Assembly: GCA_900708905.1 (NCBI GenBank)
Contig: CAADRB010000004.1
Coordinates: 2,049,685 to 2,113,684 of the forward strand
Reading direction: 5' to 3'
Length of the DNA stretch: 64,000 nucleotides
Source of the DNA: Hymenolepis diminuta
Taxonomy: Eukaryota > Platyhelminthes > Cestoda > Cyclophyllidea > Hymenolepididae
Shown: piece after piece, positions 1-12,500 of the stretch
Position numbering within the stretch: position 1 is the first letter of the stretch
How the letters are laid out: each line of letters begins with the position of its first letter
Translations under genes and position numbers: made by a program
Notes under the pieces: generated by a model
The model's database searches: none
The model's input: only the letters and a program-made list of their open reading frames with translations
Told to the model about the DNA's origin: nothing

Positions 1-60
1 GAGTAAGGGATCAAATAGGAGTCATAATAATGACAAGATGTCAAGAGTCTAACTTTTCTT
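1..60 (+). repeat. Fragment of interspersed repeat family B (left edge)
   Basis: The first sixty bases match, with gaps, the start of the longer copies at 3,536, 13,838 and 18,340. Shared points are GGATCAAA near the start and a GTCAAGA-type word before a CTAACTT/CAACTT word. Similarity fades further right, so this copy is truncated, or I cannot follow it by eye. Family B has no recognisable protein; it may be the body of a SINE. Confidence 0.35.
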
Positions 61-729
61 GAAATCTTTCTCACGAAAGGATTGGTTCCCTTTAATCTAT
101 CCAGATGTTTCAATGCTTACTTATCTGACCAATCTTTGATTATTTGGGCGAGTTCATGCCCATGATATTTACAGCTTATTGCGTTAAGCCCCTTTGGAAC
201 CATTTTGACTTCTTACTGCCATGACCAGACAGACGAGACATTTAAATAGAAAAAAATTTTAAAAATTCTCCGAAGTAATTAATTGAAGGATATGCTTTCT
301 CTAATCTGCATGTCGAGTTATTTGCTTCATCCGTGCCATCGTCTGAGGCTTGTGAAATTATTCATCTATCCGGATGCTTGCGTTAACCGATTACTGTCAC
401 TCCAATCCCACACGCTCGTGCCTTGATTATTTATACGTACTTGCCACTGCCTCCCTATTACTCAGCATATCTTCCTGTGTTTCTCCTGTTTTGTACTCTG
501 TAATGACTCTATTTTCTACTCCGCATACTTTTGGTCTTCACTCAGTCCTCCTTATTCTGATTTGGAAAAGGTGGCTGTCAACTTTAATTATTAAGAAGAC
601 TAACTTAACTTGGACATGCCTTCGTATACTTTTAGTGACTCTTGCCCCTACAACTTGGAAAGTACTCAAAATGCCAATAATATATTACTTAGCTTGACGT
701 GCTCGCGTACATAGTAGGAGGTGATAAGC

Positions 730-840
730 TTTGTGCCCAACTGTGCACACTCAGTGACCAGGCGTACAGGTTGTCTGACTAAGTGCGGCGGTGAGAGAGT
801 TCGAATTTCTTATCACAGAGGCTTCACGATCCTAACCCTC
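730..840 (+). repeat. Decayed tRNA-related SINE-like segment
   Basis: The segment contains TGTGCACACTCAGTGACC and, about 60 bases on, GAGAGAGTTCGAATTTC followed by AGAGGCTTCACGAT. The GTTCGAATT word resembles a polymerase III B box (GGTTCGANNCC). It aligns with the segment at 3,870-3,975, which has TGTGCTCACTCATTGACG and AGAATTCGACTCTCG followed by GGAGGCTCCATGAT. The two are diverged copies of one element. No complete tRNA cloverleaf is present. Confidence 0.5.
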
Positions 841-3535
841 TAGCAAGGTGAGCTTGGGGGATAAATAGATAATTGAATATGAAACAAGCAGCTGGATAGC
901 GGGGGCATGGAGTATTTAAACGAATAGACATGAGACGAAAGAGTATGGAGAATTCGCTACGCTTTTACTCTGCATTTATGAATATTAATTGGAATAAAAG
1001 CTTTTTGTGGTATTTTTTAAAATTCTATGAGGATGTTTTCGAAATATTTGATTTATATACCGTCGTATATTCACATATATTAAAGCGTCTCTTCAGGTAG
1101 AGAGGCTAATTTTTGGTTGACGGTCACGTCCGCAATTATTTAGAAACGAACCAAAATAACTAGATACTTTTCCCACCAAAATGTGTATTGCGTATATGCC
1201 AAGAAGTGAAAAAAATTTGTCATTTGCCTACATGGAAGTACGTTACATTATGGAACGCCACAAACCGCTAAAGTTATTACTATTACGCACATATTCGCTC
1301 AATACAAAGTGTACCTTTTTTCCTGTGCTAATTAGTATATTTTCGATCAAAATATGTGATAGATTATATTTAAAAATCATTTTAGAAAATTCAGAAATTA
1401 GGGTGTAATTTAGGGCTATTCCTGTTTAATAATGGGAAAGGGTTATTAAACAGTCACATATCGAAATGCCATTGTCGAAGTTTGTCAGATTAGAACCGAA
1501 TTAAATCTAGCTTCCAAATACCTTGCATGCATTTAAATTGCAGATAAAATTGAGGGATATATTACTTGTGCTATTATTATGAATATATAAGGAACATACT
1601 ACAAAGCCTTGCAGAGGATTTGATAATGACCTATTTAAGGAAAGGGAATAAATTTATTTTGCGACTAACAGAAATGTTGAGTAATCACGGCTCTACGATA
1701 AAACGGAACTGGTGAATAGACTAACAGCATGCAATGGAATGTTTTGATGGCTCAGGACAGAATAATTGATGAAGGATGCATCTCAAAGTGGGACTGGATA
1801 TTAGAAAAGATTAGAACTAGTCATCTAATCCTGATTCCCGGCTATTCTTGCTATTCTCTTCTTATTTCTATCAATTTTCACTTCAACAACAGGATAGAGA
1901 TAAGACGTCGTTTCCAACAGAAATTGTCTTAGAATGCGAGGGAAGATCAAGAGTAGAGAAATTGGAGACGGTGGAAGTTATGATTTCAAAGCAGAAGTAA
2001 TGGCGGTCGTATCCTAGTTATACATTTGCGGTGGATGCGGTGAACAATACGCACATTAATGGAGAGAATGAATGGTTTGAGAGATACACAACTGGCAAGA
2101 TCTTAGGACACCTGTGGCAGGAATAAGCAATTATGGAGATTTGGGAACACGACTGATAAAAGCTACCGGTCGGTCAAGTAAAGTTCAAATATACTAAAGC
2201 CACGTCATTCAGGGTCCTCATTAGTTGGCCCATCAGACGATTAAAGCGAAAAAGGTTTAAATGGAAAATGAAATTCCGGGGTGAAAAAATTTCACCAAAT
2301 GTTTTCTCCACAGGATTCACCAAAGAGAAGCTGATAGATAATTTTTCGAGTATTCGTAATTTATAATAATATCTCTTATAATGTTGTCTTGTTATGACTT
2401 AATAATGAACAAGATATAAGAACAAGTTCTAACCTCCTTTTATCAGCACTACCTATCCCTCAAATTAGATGTTAAAGTTATTCAACCTCTTCGCGGGGTT
2501 GTTGAAAAATAACTTCCTATTTTAAAATCAATTAGTTTAATAATTTTCTAGATTTTTTACAGGGAAGCAAATAACACTATTTGTATTCGAAAATCATAGT
2601 TTTCACAGATGTCAATATGAAGTTTCTTAAATCACTCCAGTCTCAGTTATAGAACCTCTGGCCTTGAGTTCTGGATTTCTGTGTTTCTGTAATGCTCTGC
2701 TGTGACCCATGGCAATCTAGGCACTCGAAGAGCTGGTCTTCAAATTCGTATCCACTAGTACAGATAACTTACCATGTTTTTGAGCATTAAAATGTGTGGA
2801 AATATTTTCACTGACTCTGCAAATAATGGCCAATGATTAAGTATTCAATAAATCGCTTAATTTTAATCCATAAACATTGGTATTTTGGATCCTTTTCCTC
2901 TTACCTAGTGAATTATTCGGTCTCTACTGCGCCTCTTTGATGCCATTGATGAGCATAAATTTTTGAAATTTGTCAGGTTTTGGGAGATGAGAAAATAACA
3001 GCATTTTAGGGAGAGTTCGAGAAGGTAGGAGGGGGAGAGTTAGGCAGGAGAGGAGTTATGTCCGCGGTTTATGTTTGCCACACAAGTATTCCCACCGCTT
3101 TCAGGACATGCCATCGCAGCTTTTTGTGCTGTCGCTCAGTTCTAATGAAGTTTAAACTTGACGTAGCGTATTTATTGTTCATGCTATTTGAATACCGCAG
3201 AAGTTATAGCCCTAAATACTGACGCATAGTTTTCTTCAGTTTGCATGTTTTATGAACTTCACAAGTGAACACGTGGCTTGTTAATTATCCGTTTTAACTG
3301 AATCAAACTGTTGCGGATGGTGCTCACTTATATGCTTTTTTATTTGCATCACGTTGTAGTTTGTTTAAATTGAGTATTTCTTCTTGTGCTGGTGACAAGG
3401 TGTTTGTCCAGTTCATTTAATAAGATAATGGTCATGGGTTTTTTATCATTATTACACACACTATCACAAAATAATTACACTTTTTGATTGTGGGAAGCAA
3501 TCGAAATCAGTTAAAGGAATGTCCAATAAGTGATT

Positions 3536-3830
3536 AAGGAGAATTTATCAGAGAAATACTGAGAATAATGTCAAGACATCAAAGAATCCGACTTTATTTA
3601 ATTTTTGGATTCAAATTAAACAATATTTGCTAAATGGGTAGCTCATATTGCAAAAGTCAAATTCATGATTCATTCCCTGGATTGTCTGCTATGTTTAGTG
3701 CTATTAACCGGTAGGTCCTGCCACTTCAATTCACTTCTTTTTTCAATGATTTAGAAAACAATGATCTTACCTGATCTTCAGTCTTAAGGCAGCAGATAGA
3801 TAAATATTTTAAGTTAGCAGAGCTCCGTAA
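3536..3830 (+). repeat. Interspersed repeat family B, copy
   Basis: This copy aligns by eye with those at 13,838-14,035, 18,340-18,650 and 43,931-44,200. Landmarks in order are ATACTGAGA, a TATCAAAG-like word, ACAATATTTRCYRAAT, TTCATGATT, YCCCTGG, then TTAGTGCTATTAACCGG and GATCTTACCTGAT. It ends at GAGCTCCGTAAGCT, which also occurs in the 18.3-kb copy. A tRNA-like segment follows directly, suggesting that both belong to one composite element. No protein is encoded. Confidence 0.6.
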
Positions 3831-3985
3831 GCTGTGCTCACCCAGAGTGAATGAATTCGATACCCTTCTGTGCTCACTCATTGACGGGAATGTTCAATCG
3901 CATTGATTAGGTCTGGCTAATAGTGAGTGTAGCAGAATTCGACTCTCGCCAGGGAGGCTCCATGATGTCACTCTACTCAAAATGC
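3831..3985 (+). repeat. tRNA-related segment following family B
   Basis: The segment carries a B-box-like word (AATTCGACTCTCG) preceded by a GGTCTGGCTAATAGTGAG stretch that resembles a weak A box. It matches 730-840 in order and spacing. Lying directly after the family B body, it may be the tRNA-derived part of the same SINE. The copy is too decayed to be called a tRNA gene. Confidence 0.5.
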
Positions 3986-6900
3986 GTTCATACATTGGCT
4001 TAGAAGTTAAAAGCAACCTTCTTATTTTAATTCAATTTGCATTATATGAGCGATTACTTGACTTTAACATCTTACACCCGGGAATTATTAGGTATATAGA
4101 TTTTGAAATTCGTTTTTAAATCTCTTTCACTACTACGTTGAAATTAGAAACCACGGGTCGATACTTTTATGAGCTTTTAAAGTTCACCATCTCTTTCTTC
4201 GATGTTATTTTAATACGATTTTTCTATAATACCTCTTGAAGTGTTAATCGCTCTTGAATCCGGATTTGGGAATGATTTTCTGATAGGTGATGTTTTAATC
4301 ATCCATGACTTTTCTGAGTAGTGAAATAAGAAAACACAGGATATTTGAGTTCGTTACATTTCCAGTGTTTTGAACATTTAAAACCCGAAGTTTCCCAGGA
4401 CGAATTACTAAACTGACAAAGGTAAGATATTGAACCCAACATTCTGTAAAAAAGTTTTGTGCCTTCATATAACTGCTTCATATAATTGTGCTTATAATAA
4501 ATACTTCACTAACGTTATTAAAAAATAACAGTTTTAATTAGAACCCATTTAACCGAGTGTTTACTCCTTAACCGCACAATTATTAATAAAAGGTGATCAT
4601 AGTAATGGTTGAGTGATTTAGAAAAACCTGATCGATCATTGGGCGCACTCTTGGATGATCTAATCCATCGCTAGAAAATAACAGAGCACAAATTTCTTTT
4701 TAACCAATAAAGTGAGTTTTATTTTCTTTCTTTGAATATTACTTCAAACAACCTTGGGTGGTCGCAATAAAAACGCAGTTTTTGGGTCGTAACCATTTTT
4801 AAATCGTAAAACTTGCCAATAAGTCATCATTCATCAGGACAATAATTACCTCCTTTTAACCCATTTAAACGGAAGCACAAATGTCCTTATTTTGAGGATG
4901 TGCAAACAGAAATAAGAAAGCTGCTTTCCTAATAAAACAATTCGCCTTAGAGACAGCCTGTTCCCATGCAATTTTAGCACCAGTAATTGCATCATTTTAA
5001 AAATGAAATCTTTTTCTTTTTTTATTTCAGTAAAAGAAAAGAAGAACATTAAATGAGTTCTGTTCTGGAATTTTACTGCAAGTAACAGTTGTCGAATTCA
5101 TGGTTTATTTTATGATCAGCGCGTTACGACTTTTGAATGTCTAAACATGACGGTTTGAATGTTTTAATAACTTCAAACCTCGTCAAAATTGAAACACGAA
5201 ATGACCCTGAACAACTGACAACAGAATTTTAATATTAGGTGTGAAGGCATAAGATCAGCATGTGATACTGTCGCATTATTCGCAATGCTAGAACATTTGA
5301 GCACACATAATTCCCTTCACTTAGGACAAAAGAACAAGTTTGATTCGAAAGATCATAGCTTGGCGATCAGATTTTTAGGGTTTAGTTATTCTCGAAAAGA
5401 ATGCACAACAATTATTTTCTGAGAACCGACAGCTGTGAACTATGATCTCCAAATTTTCAAATAGTGGTATTTAAAATGAACACTACAAATGTTAAGGAAT
5501 GCTAAAAAATGACTTTGTCAAACGATCAGTTGAAGACTGCTTTAGATAAAAAGAACTGGTAGTGTAAAAATTTTCTGTAGGCCATATCTTCGCCGATTAT
5601 TAAAGATCATGTTTACGTTCAACCACAGGTTTAAATTCTAAAATTCCTTACTTTACTTTATATAAATGAATTGAAAGGAGTGTGGCGAGTATGGATCCCA
5701 CGAACAGGTTAATGCAAGAACTAGCTTAACTTGAGTCATCTAAACTGCATTATTTTATCTTTTTTTCATGCCCTTCATGTGTTCATTTTTCTCCAATTAA
5801 AATTTATCTCCACATTTGACCTCGGACACCTTGATGTCAAATTCGTCTCTATCACTTTTCGGGGACGCACCGGGGACTCTGTAAAAGCCCATTTCATCTG
5901 TTATCAGCACTCTCGCACTCCAGTGGTTTCTGGTCCTCTTCCAATCAAATTTTACTACCTACTGTCTTCTTCATTCTGTTGTCGCAGTGGTGATTGACGG
6001 AAGAGAGAAAGTATAGTCTGAAGAATGGCAATAAGAGCACCAGGCCTGTTGCTAATCCAAACCCTATACTTCAAAGGACAAATTGCAATAACGTTCTTCT
6101 GTAAAATGTATATTTGATGCAATGACCTCCATGAGTATGCACTAAGTTGGTTATTGAAATGCTGATTAACACTGAAGAGTTTTCAAGTTGCATGCAAAAA
6201 TGATATTATAAGAAAACTAATGCGAAGATTATAAGTACGAACGAAGATTCTGATACTAAATATACATGCATAGGGTTGAAATGAGCGAACATTATATAGC
6301 ACTAACACATTAATAAAAGGTTGTTTAAGTTGGTACACTAAAATAACTTTTTTCAAATTAACCAGAAAGAGATGGGCAATCACTTTATCACCAGCCCAAT
6401 ATTTTAATTGGTTGATCGAAGTTAGTCTCTTCTTTTGAAAGCCTAGTATTGTCAATTATTGAAACACAACAGAAAACTGTTTTTTACACGTTCGCATCAC
6501 CACTCTTCTCAGGAAACCTTGATTATTATAAATTATTTGTTTAATATTAAATCTTAGTAGTAATTTCTTGGTGTCAAAAAATTATTTTGACAGAAAATTA
6601 AATAATGATAATTTATTTGTATTTTATCAAATAAACTATAGAAAAGTAATTAATTTTAAATGATTTTATGTATTTTACCTTTTACAATAGCGTTGAATGA
6701 TTATATGTTGTTTGATGTTTGTTTGTTCCCTTTTATGCACAACTCATTAAGTGAATTTAGTTTAAAATTGTAAAACGATGCCTTTTGAAGATGGCGGTAC
6801 GGGGAGGGGAAGGAGTTAACTTGTGGTAGACCTTTTATGATTTCTGGAGACCGCATTGTAATAACTTTTATGCAATGACTCTCTGACAGGCAAACTTTAA

Positions 6901-9571
6901 CTTTTGACGTTGAATGGTTTGATGTGAAATTTCCCTCACTTATATTTTCGTGTTTTTATGCATTCAAGCGACGTAAAATCAGGTCACTGGGATATGATTT
7001 TCCCAGTTTTAATTCTAGTTGTGCAATATAAACAATATTGGCGTGCGAATATTAGTAGAAAAATTCTTATGCTTCTTCGACAAATGAACAAAAGACCCAA
7101 TTTAGCGATATAATTCTTGAATGAAGGAAAATCGCATTAGTGATTTCAATTTCCATTATAATTTAAAAGAAATATTTAGGAAATATCATATTTTGAAAGT
7201 GATCATGAATTATCCAACTGCGGGTTTTGGATATTCACCTTCTGTCCAAGAGAGTATCGGAAAACAATTATCTCTCGTTCGGTTTAGCATTTCCAAATTG
7301 AATTCGATGAAGCACAATTTCCGTGACCTTGGTCCTAGCTACGGTTAACAGTTATCTTAGTCCTCTTTTCACTATTCTTCCTAGTGCACTGTCTCCCATC
7401 CGCTCTACTTTGTTTTGATTGTCTTATTCCTCTTCCCTTAAAGTGCCTCTCAGTCCTTCTTCGTTATTTTAATTTGCCATCTTAAGGTATACTTTTCTGC
7501 GCCACTATTTTAGCATTTAGGAGGCCGTTTTTTCTGATAAAAATATTCCGCATCAGCCTCTGTCTGTTTCCCCTCGTTGAGATGTGGTTAGTAGCGGTCT
7601 GGAAGTGTTACAGCTTAGGAAGTTTACTCACTCCTGGCTACAGCTTTTTCAATTAATTAAAGTTACTTCTCCACGGAGTAATTATTATTTCAGTATATTA
7701 AGGTTTGTAAATGGAATTTTGTAGTCATATTCAGATAAGGCATTTCAACTCGACGTTTTCCATTTTAAATTATAATAACCTTAAAATGTCATGAGATTTT
7801 CTTGATCTAAGACCCCTTAACTAGACATTTTTTGATTTGATCTTTCCTTTAGAATTTTGACCTTGAATTAAAATGTCATTTACTGATTTGAATGGTGAAT
7901 ATTACCCATTAATTAATCATGTTTCTGACAAGAAGAACTTTAAACACTATCACTATTTTCAATACTGTCGCAATATTATAAGCAAATAAAAATTGATTTT
8001 GAATTTAATTTAACGACAATTTTATGAATTTAGAAAATCATTCAGCAATATTACTTAAATTTGTGTCATTTAATTTTAGAGTCATAGAGATAAGATTTTT
8101 ATTTATTTTTTTAATTACTGCCTTTTAAATAAGATTTCATGAAAATAAAATTCATCAGCTTAATTCAGGCAGGCTTGGATCAGCAGGTGATTCAGAAATT
8201 CAGCGATCATTTTTTAATTAAAAGTGAGGGCTTTATATTCCAAAAGCAGTTAATATTGCATAATATGTCCTCCGTTATTGACAGTTTATCTTGGACAACT
8301 GGAAAACCTATTACCGTACGGCACAGGAATCGAACTAAGAAGCAATTTTCTCATTGTTTCAAAGACGAGTTTGTAATAATTCTGGATTGAGATATTAAGC
8401 TTACGTATCTGATATCCTGGTCTCCACTTCTGACCACTTGATAAAACTCTTAGAAACGATCTAAGCATGATTGACTTCGTCCTGACGTCGGGCATATACC
8501 TTTTATTTACCTTAACAGTTGTAATTGAGACAATGTTCTAAAATGTGATATAGTCAAGACGTGATATTTCTGATCTAAACAGACTCTACCCAATTGTTAA
8601 ATGATAAATCCGCGATAAAGTATAAAGTGATAAATGATACGATAGCCAGGATTCAAAAATAACCGAACCAGAAATGGCTAAAAAAGTCAAAACGCAAACA
8701 ATCCTGAACGTTCAGAAGTATTATGCTATAACCTCATATTTAAATTCAGTCTTTATCATTAGAGAAATACAATTTTGAAAGATTAATTTCAATCCAAACA
8801 AATATTCCGTAAAAAGTATTTACCAAAAGGTTAAAAAAAACTACAACATCAAATAAGCACGCAGCTACGTTTCTGATGGAGTTAAAACTCCCATCGGTTA
8901 TGATCATATTAATTAAAATGAGTTTTATAAAGAACTAAGCGAAATGACAATGATGTCCAAACCCTTAAGAAATTTGGTGTGTTTCAACCCGCGGACTGAA
9001 TTTCAACCCCATAACATAATTCTCTCATCGATTTGCCCGCAATAAAGTAGACTTAACGCTTGCGCAATTGTTGGCCCAACACCTTCCACCAATGCCAAAA
9101 CCAAAACCTGTGGATTAATAGAATAAAAAGGTAATACTGCAGATCACACGACAATATGATTTACTTGCATTGAAGAAAAAATTTGGAAAGAAGGTGGGAA
9201 GGAAGGAGTGAAATACTCGCGCATGAATGGAGACACAGGAATAGACAGAAAATTGACGCAAAGGGAGTGAGGAGAGAAAAGACAGCAGTGAGTTTATGTG
9301 TTGTTGAGTACATGTGTGGTGGCGTACGAAACGTCAAGGGAGAGGGGACAAAACGGAGACTCACATCTCACATTCACACGGGAAGGGAACAGTAAGGAAG
9401 AGACTACGTTGAATTCAAATGCAAATAGGGGACGGGTGGGAGACGAGTATTGATGGGGGGAGGAGTTGGCGATTCCACGAAAACACCCGATGCTGTGGTG
9501 GTAGTGGTGGCAGAAAACGACATTGAGAGAGAGAACAAGTAGAAGTGAAGAGCCAGTGTGTTGCGTGTGTG

Positions 9572-12500
9572 TCAAGGTAGAACCTCGAAGTCCTTCCATC
9601 GACCGCTGGCTTGCAATCTCTTCACCTTGGCGCGAACGCTATTAGCGTTACGACGACCCTGCAACTGCGAATGCGCTATACGCCGACGCACCTCGTTCAA
9701 GCTGGGACAACTGCCGTTCACAAAGAAGTCTCGGAATAGCTGTAACAGTAGAAAAGAACCTCTTGATTACGATTGCTACTCATTTCGTTTCAGTAGAGAG
9801 TCGAAGGCATAAAAAGAGATTTTATGATTTATAACAGTTATAGTAACAACTACTAAATCTGTTATTTACATAAGCAATCAAATTAATATCGATGATGTAG
9901 CACCCGAAGTGCTAGATTGAATATTCTGCCAGTTGTATGAAAATGTTCACAGAAAACATTTACTAAATCTAAATGCTCATAGTTGTAAGAGGTTAAAAAA
10001 TAAATAGAGGTGAAATGGCTAGCCCCCAGAGCAAATCCATCCGTTAATAAGCTCTGATTATTGGGCCCACAATTTTGCCCCTGAAACTGGGAGTTAAGTC
10101 TCTTAATGGGAATATGGACAACTCAGTAGTCCCACAATTCAAATAAACTGAGACTCCGAGTGCTCTACTTCTTCTTGATCCCTTCTCTCCCCCTTCGCAC
10201 ATTACTGGACATGTTCCACTTATTCAGATCCTTTCCTGTGAAAAAACCTCCAAAGTTTTTTTTTACACCGAGCAATGATAATGATGCTTTATGCTATAGA
10301 AGGCATTGCTGAATATGATTTAATCTGCTTAAACAGTTCTACCTAGATTTAATAAGTAGGCGTATCATCTAAATGAAATCAGAAGAAAAGTTTACCTTGA
10401 CGACAAATTGAGTCTCATAGTCGTTAAAGAATCGATTAGGTGGTCCTCCACCACCACGTTGAGTGAAAGAACGCGCTCTAATGCCCTGATTATCCGCAAG
10501 CTGTGGAGGAGCTGTAGTGGATTGTTGTTGAAGAAGGGATGTCTCGCCGCCACCCCCGTTGCCATGGTAACCAGCACGCGGTAGTCCTGGCTGATAACCC
10601 CCGGGGGGAGGAGGTCCCAATTGGTGGTGGTGATGACGATGATGGTTGCCACTAGTGGAGGCAGTTGCAGTGTTTCCACGACTGGCTACTCCACCGCCAG
10701 TCTGGCCACCGCCGACCTGAGTCTGTTGGGAGTAGTAATCGTAGCTGCCGACGCCTGGAGAAACAAAGTAAAACCAGACGGTTATTTCGGTAATTATTTA
10801 CTATTCAAACATGACAATTCTCAAACTCATTCATCTTGAGTAGAGGGCACGCGTGCTGAAACTTCTCTAATTGGGGGACTCAAATCCTGTCATCCTAACT
10901 TTTATTCATGGAATGGAAATAAAATGGATCAGAAATCGAACCATTGATCTCCTTGAATGGATGTTGGAAGCCTAGGACGTCAACATATAGGTTGGACATC
11001 TACGTTTAAAACCCAAGAATGTTAATACATTTAAGAAGGCGTTTTCCAACGCTTATATTAAGTGGAAGGATAATAATGTGAGGATACTCTGGTGAGGAAC
11101 TCGAATTTCATTACCGTTTTTTAGCTAGGCCTAACCAGTATGATCGGTTACTCAGTTCAATAAGAGTGCACCGATGGGAATCAAACCCGTGATCTCCGAC
11201 TTCCAGTGACATGTTACCTGCCGCACCAACGACACAAGTTTGTTAACTACCGTTTTATAACCTACATCAAAACAGCAATGGATTCAATTCTCGTGAATTA
11301 CAGCAACTTTGAAATTTAGTCTAACGCATTGCTCTCTTATTCTATTTATAAAGAATAGACCTGGTGGAAGTCACACGACATACGAAACCAGTACCTACAT
11401 TAACAGACCCTGTGTTTTTTAACCTTTGAGAATGTAGGCTACTGTTTAACACCCTAAAGTGTGACCCTAAGATAACAAATGTCTATGTGAATCAACTGTT
11501 GGTTGATTTTAGAAATTTAAACTTATATATATAACCCCATGCCAGAATGATAGGCAGTTTATTAGGGCATGTAATCTCCATTAAGTAAACTAGGCAAGAG
11601 ATGAACGTTTAGTTGAATGAATAAGAGAGAAAAAGACAGTCCTGATTATCATTCAAAACCTCTTCAACACGTTTGAAGTATGCAACGCCCACCACCGTGT
11701 ATGTGCTGTTTGTGATTTCCTTCCTCTTTTGGAGGCGCCAAAATACATCACGTGATGTAATTAGAAAATCTTAATCGATTTCAACCCGGCCATGCTCCCT
11801 GCAGAGGACTAACTACTTATAAGGATATAAGTAGTTATATTAAGAGCAAACCGCAAAGGTTCTTTCCCATAGCAATGACGTGTCAAAAGCACGCCCAAAA
11901 ATTCCCTTTGAACAGATATGAAACCTCAGCTTTCTCTCAAGGAAACATTTATTGAGCCACAGAGCAATAACTAGGAAAAATGTACAAATAACCATATATA
12001 GTGTATAGGAAATCTGTAGTAGAATCAACAAATATATGTAAAAATGTGTCTTTCACAGTTTTGAAAGGTCGCGGTTTCAGGATGCAGCAAAAAGATAGCA
12101 GCAACGATAATAATTGCGAAAATAGATGTAAAAGAATTGTAACCAGTAAAAGTGCATAAAATTTAAACGTTTAAAATAAAAAAAGTTGATTAGGATATCG
12201 TTTAAAATCAGTTAAAGTTCAACCAATACCCACATGATAATGGCCAATTCATCTATCCAGTTCATAAGCTACCAATAAGGATACAAGTATCTTACTTGAG
12301 GCTACACTTACACAGATGTATGACACACAAAGAACTCATTTAAAGGGTTTATTTAGGAACTTCACCTTTGGACACCTAGATTCACAATACCGAAATTTAG
12401 GAATCAATAAGAGATATGAAAAGAGCAATAATGGTTTAGGCAATTCAAACATGACTAAAAGGGAGAATTTGATGAATTTAGTCCGTCATAGTTGAAAACC

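Larger units (their letters stand above)
1..9150. other. Gene-poor, repeat-bearing intergenic region
   Basis: I find no coding segment here that I can defend. Open frames of 60-107 codons occur on both strands, but none resembles a known family and none links to a neighbour through matching splice sites. The sequence is AT-rich with frequent stops. It carries two tRNA-like repeat tails (near 730-840 and 3,826-3,985) and copies of a second interspersed repeat (3,536-3,830 and a fragment at the left edge). The last few hundred bases before 9,571 are pyrimidine-rich on the minus strand and may be the 3' untranslated region of the minus-strand gene that ends there, although I see no clear AATAAA signal. 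Confidence 0.6.

Noticed and set aside
11166..11236. Genuine tRNA gene on the minus strand
   Set aside because: The A and B boxes are good, but the acceptor stem does not pair and the segment shares a tail with other dispersed copies, so it is a SINE.
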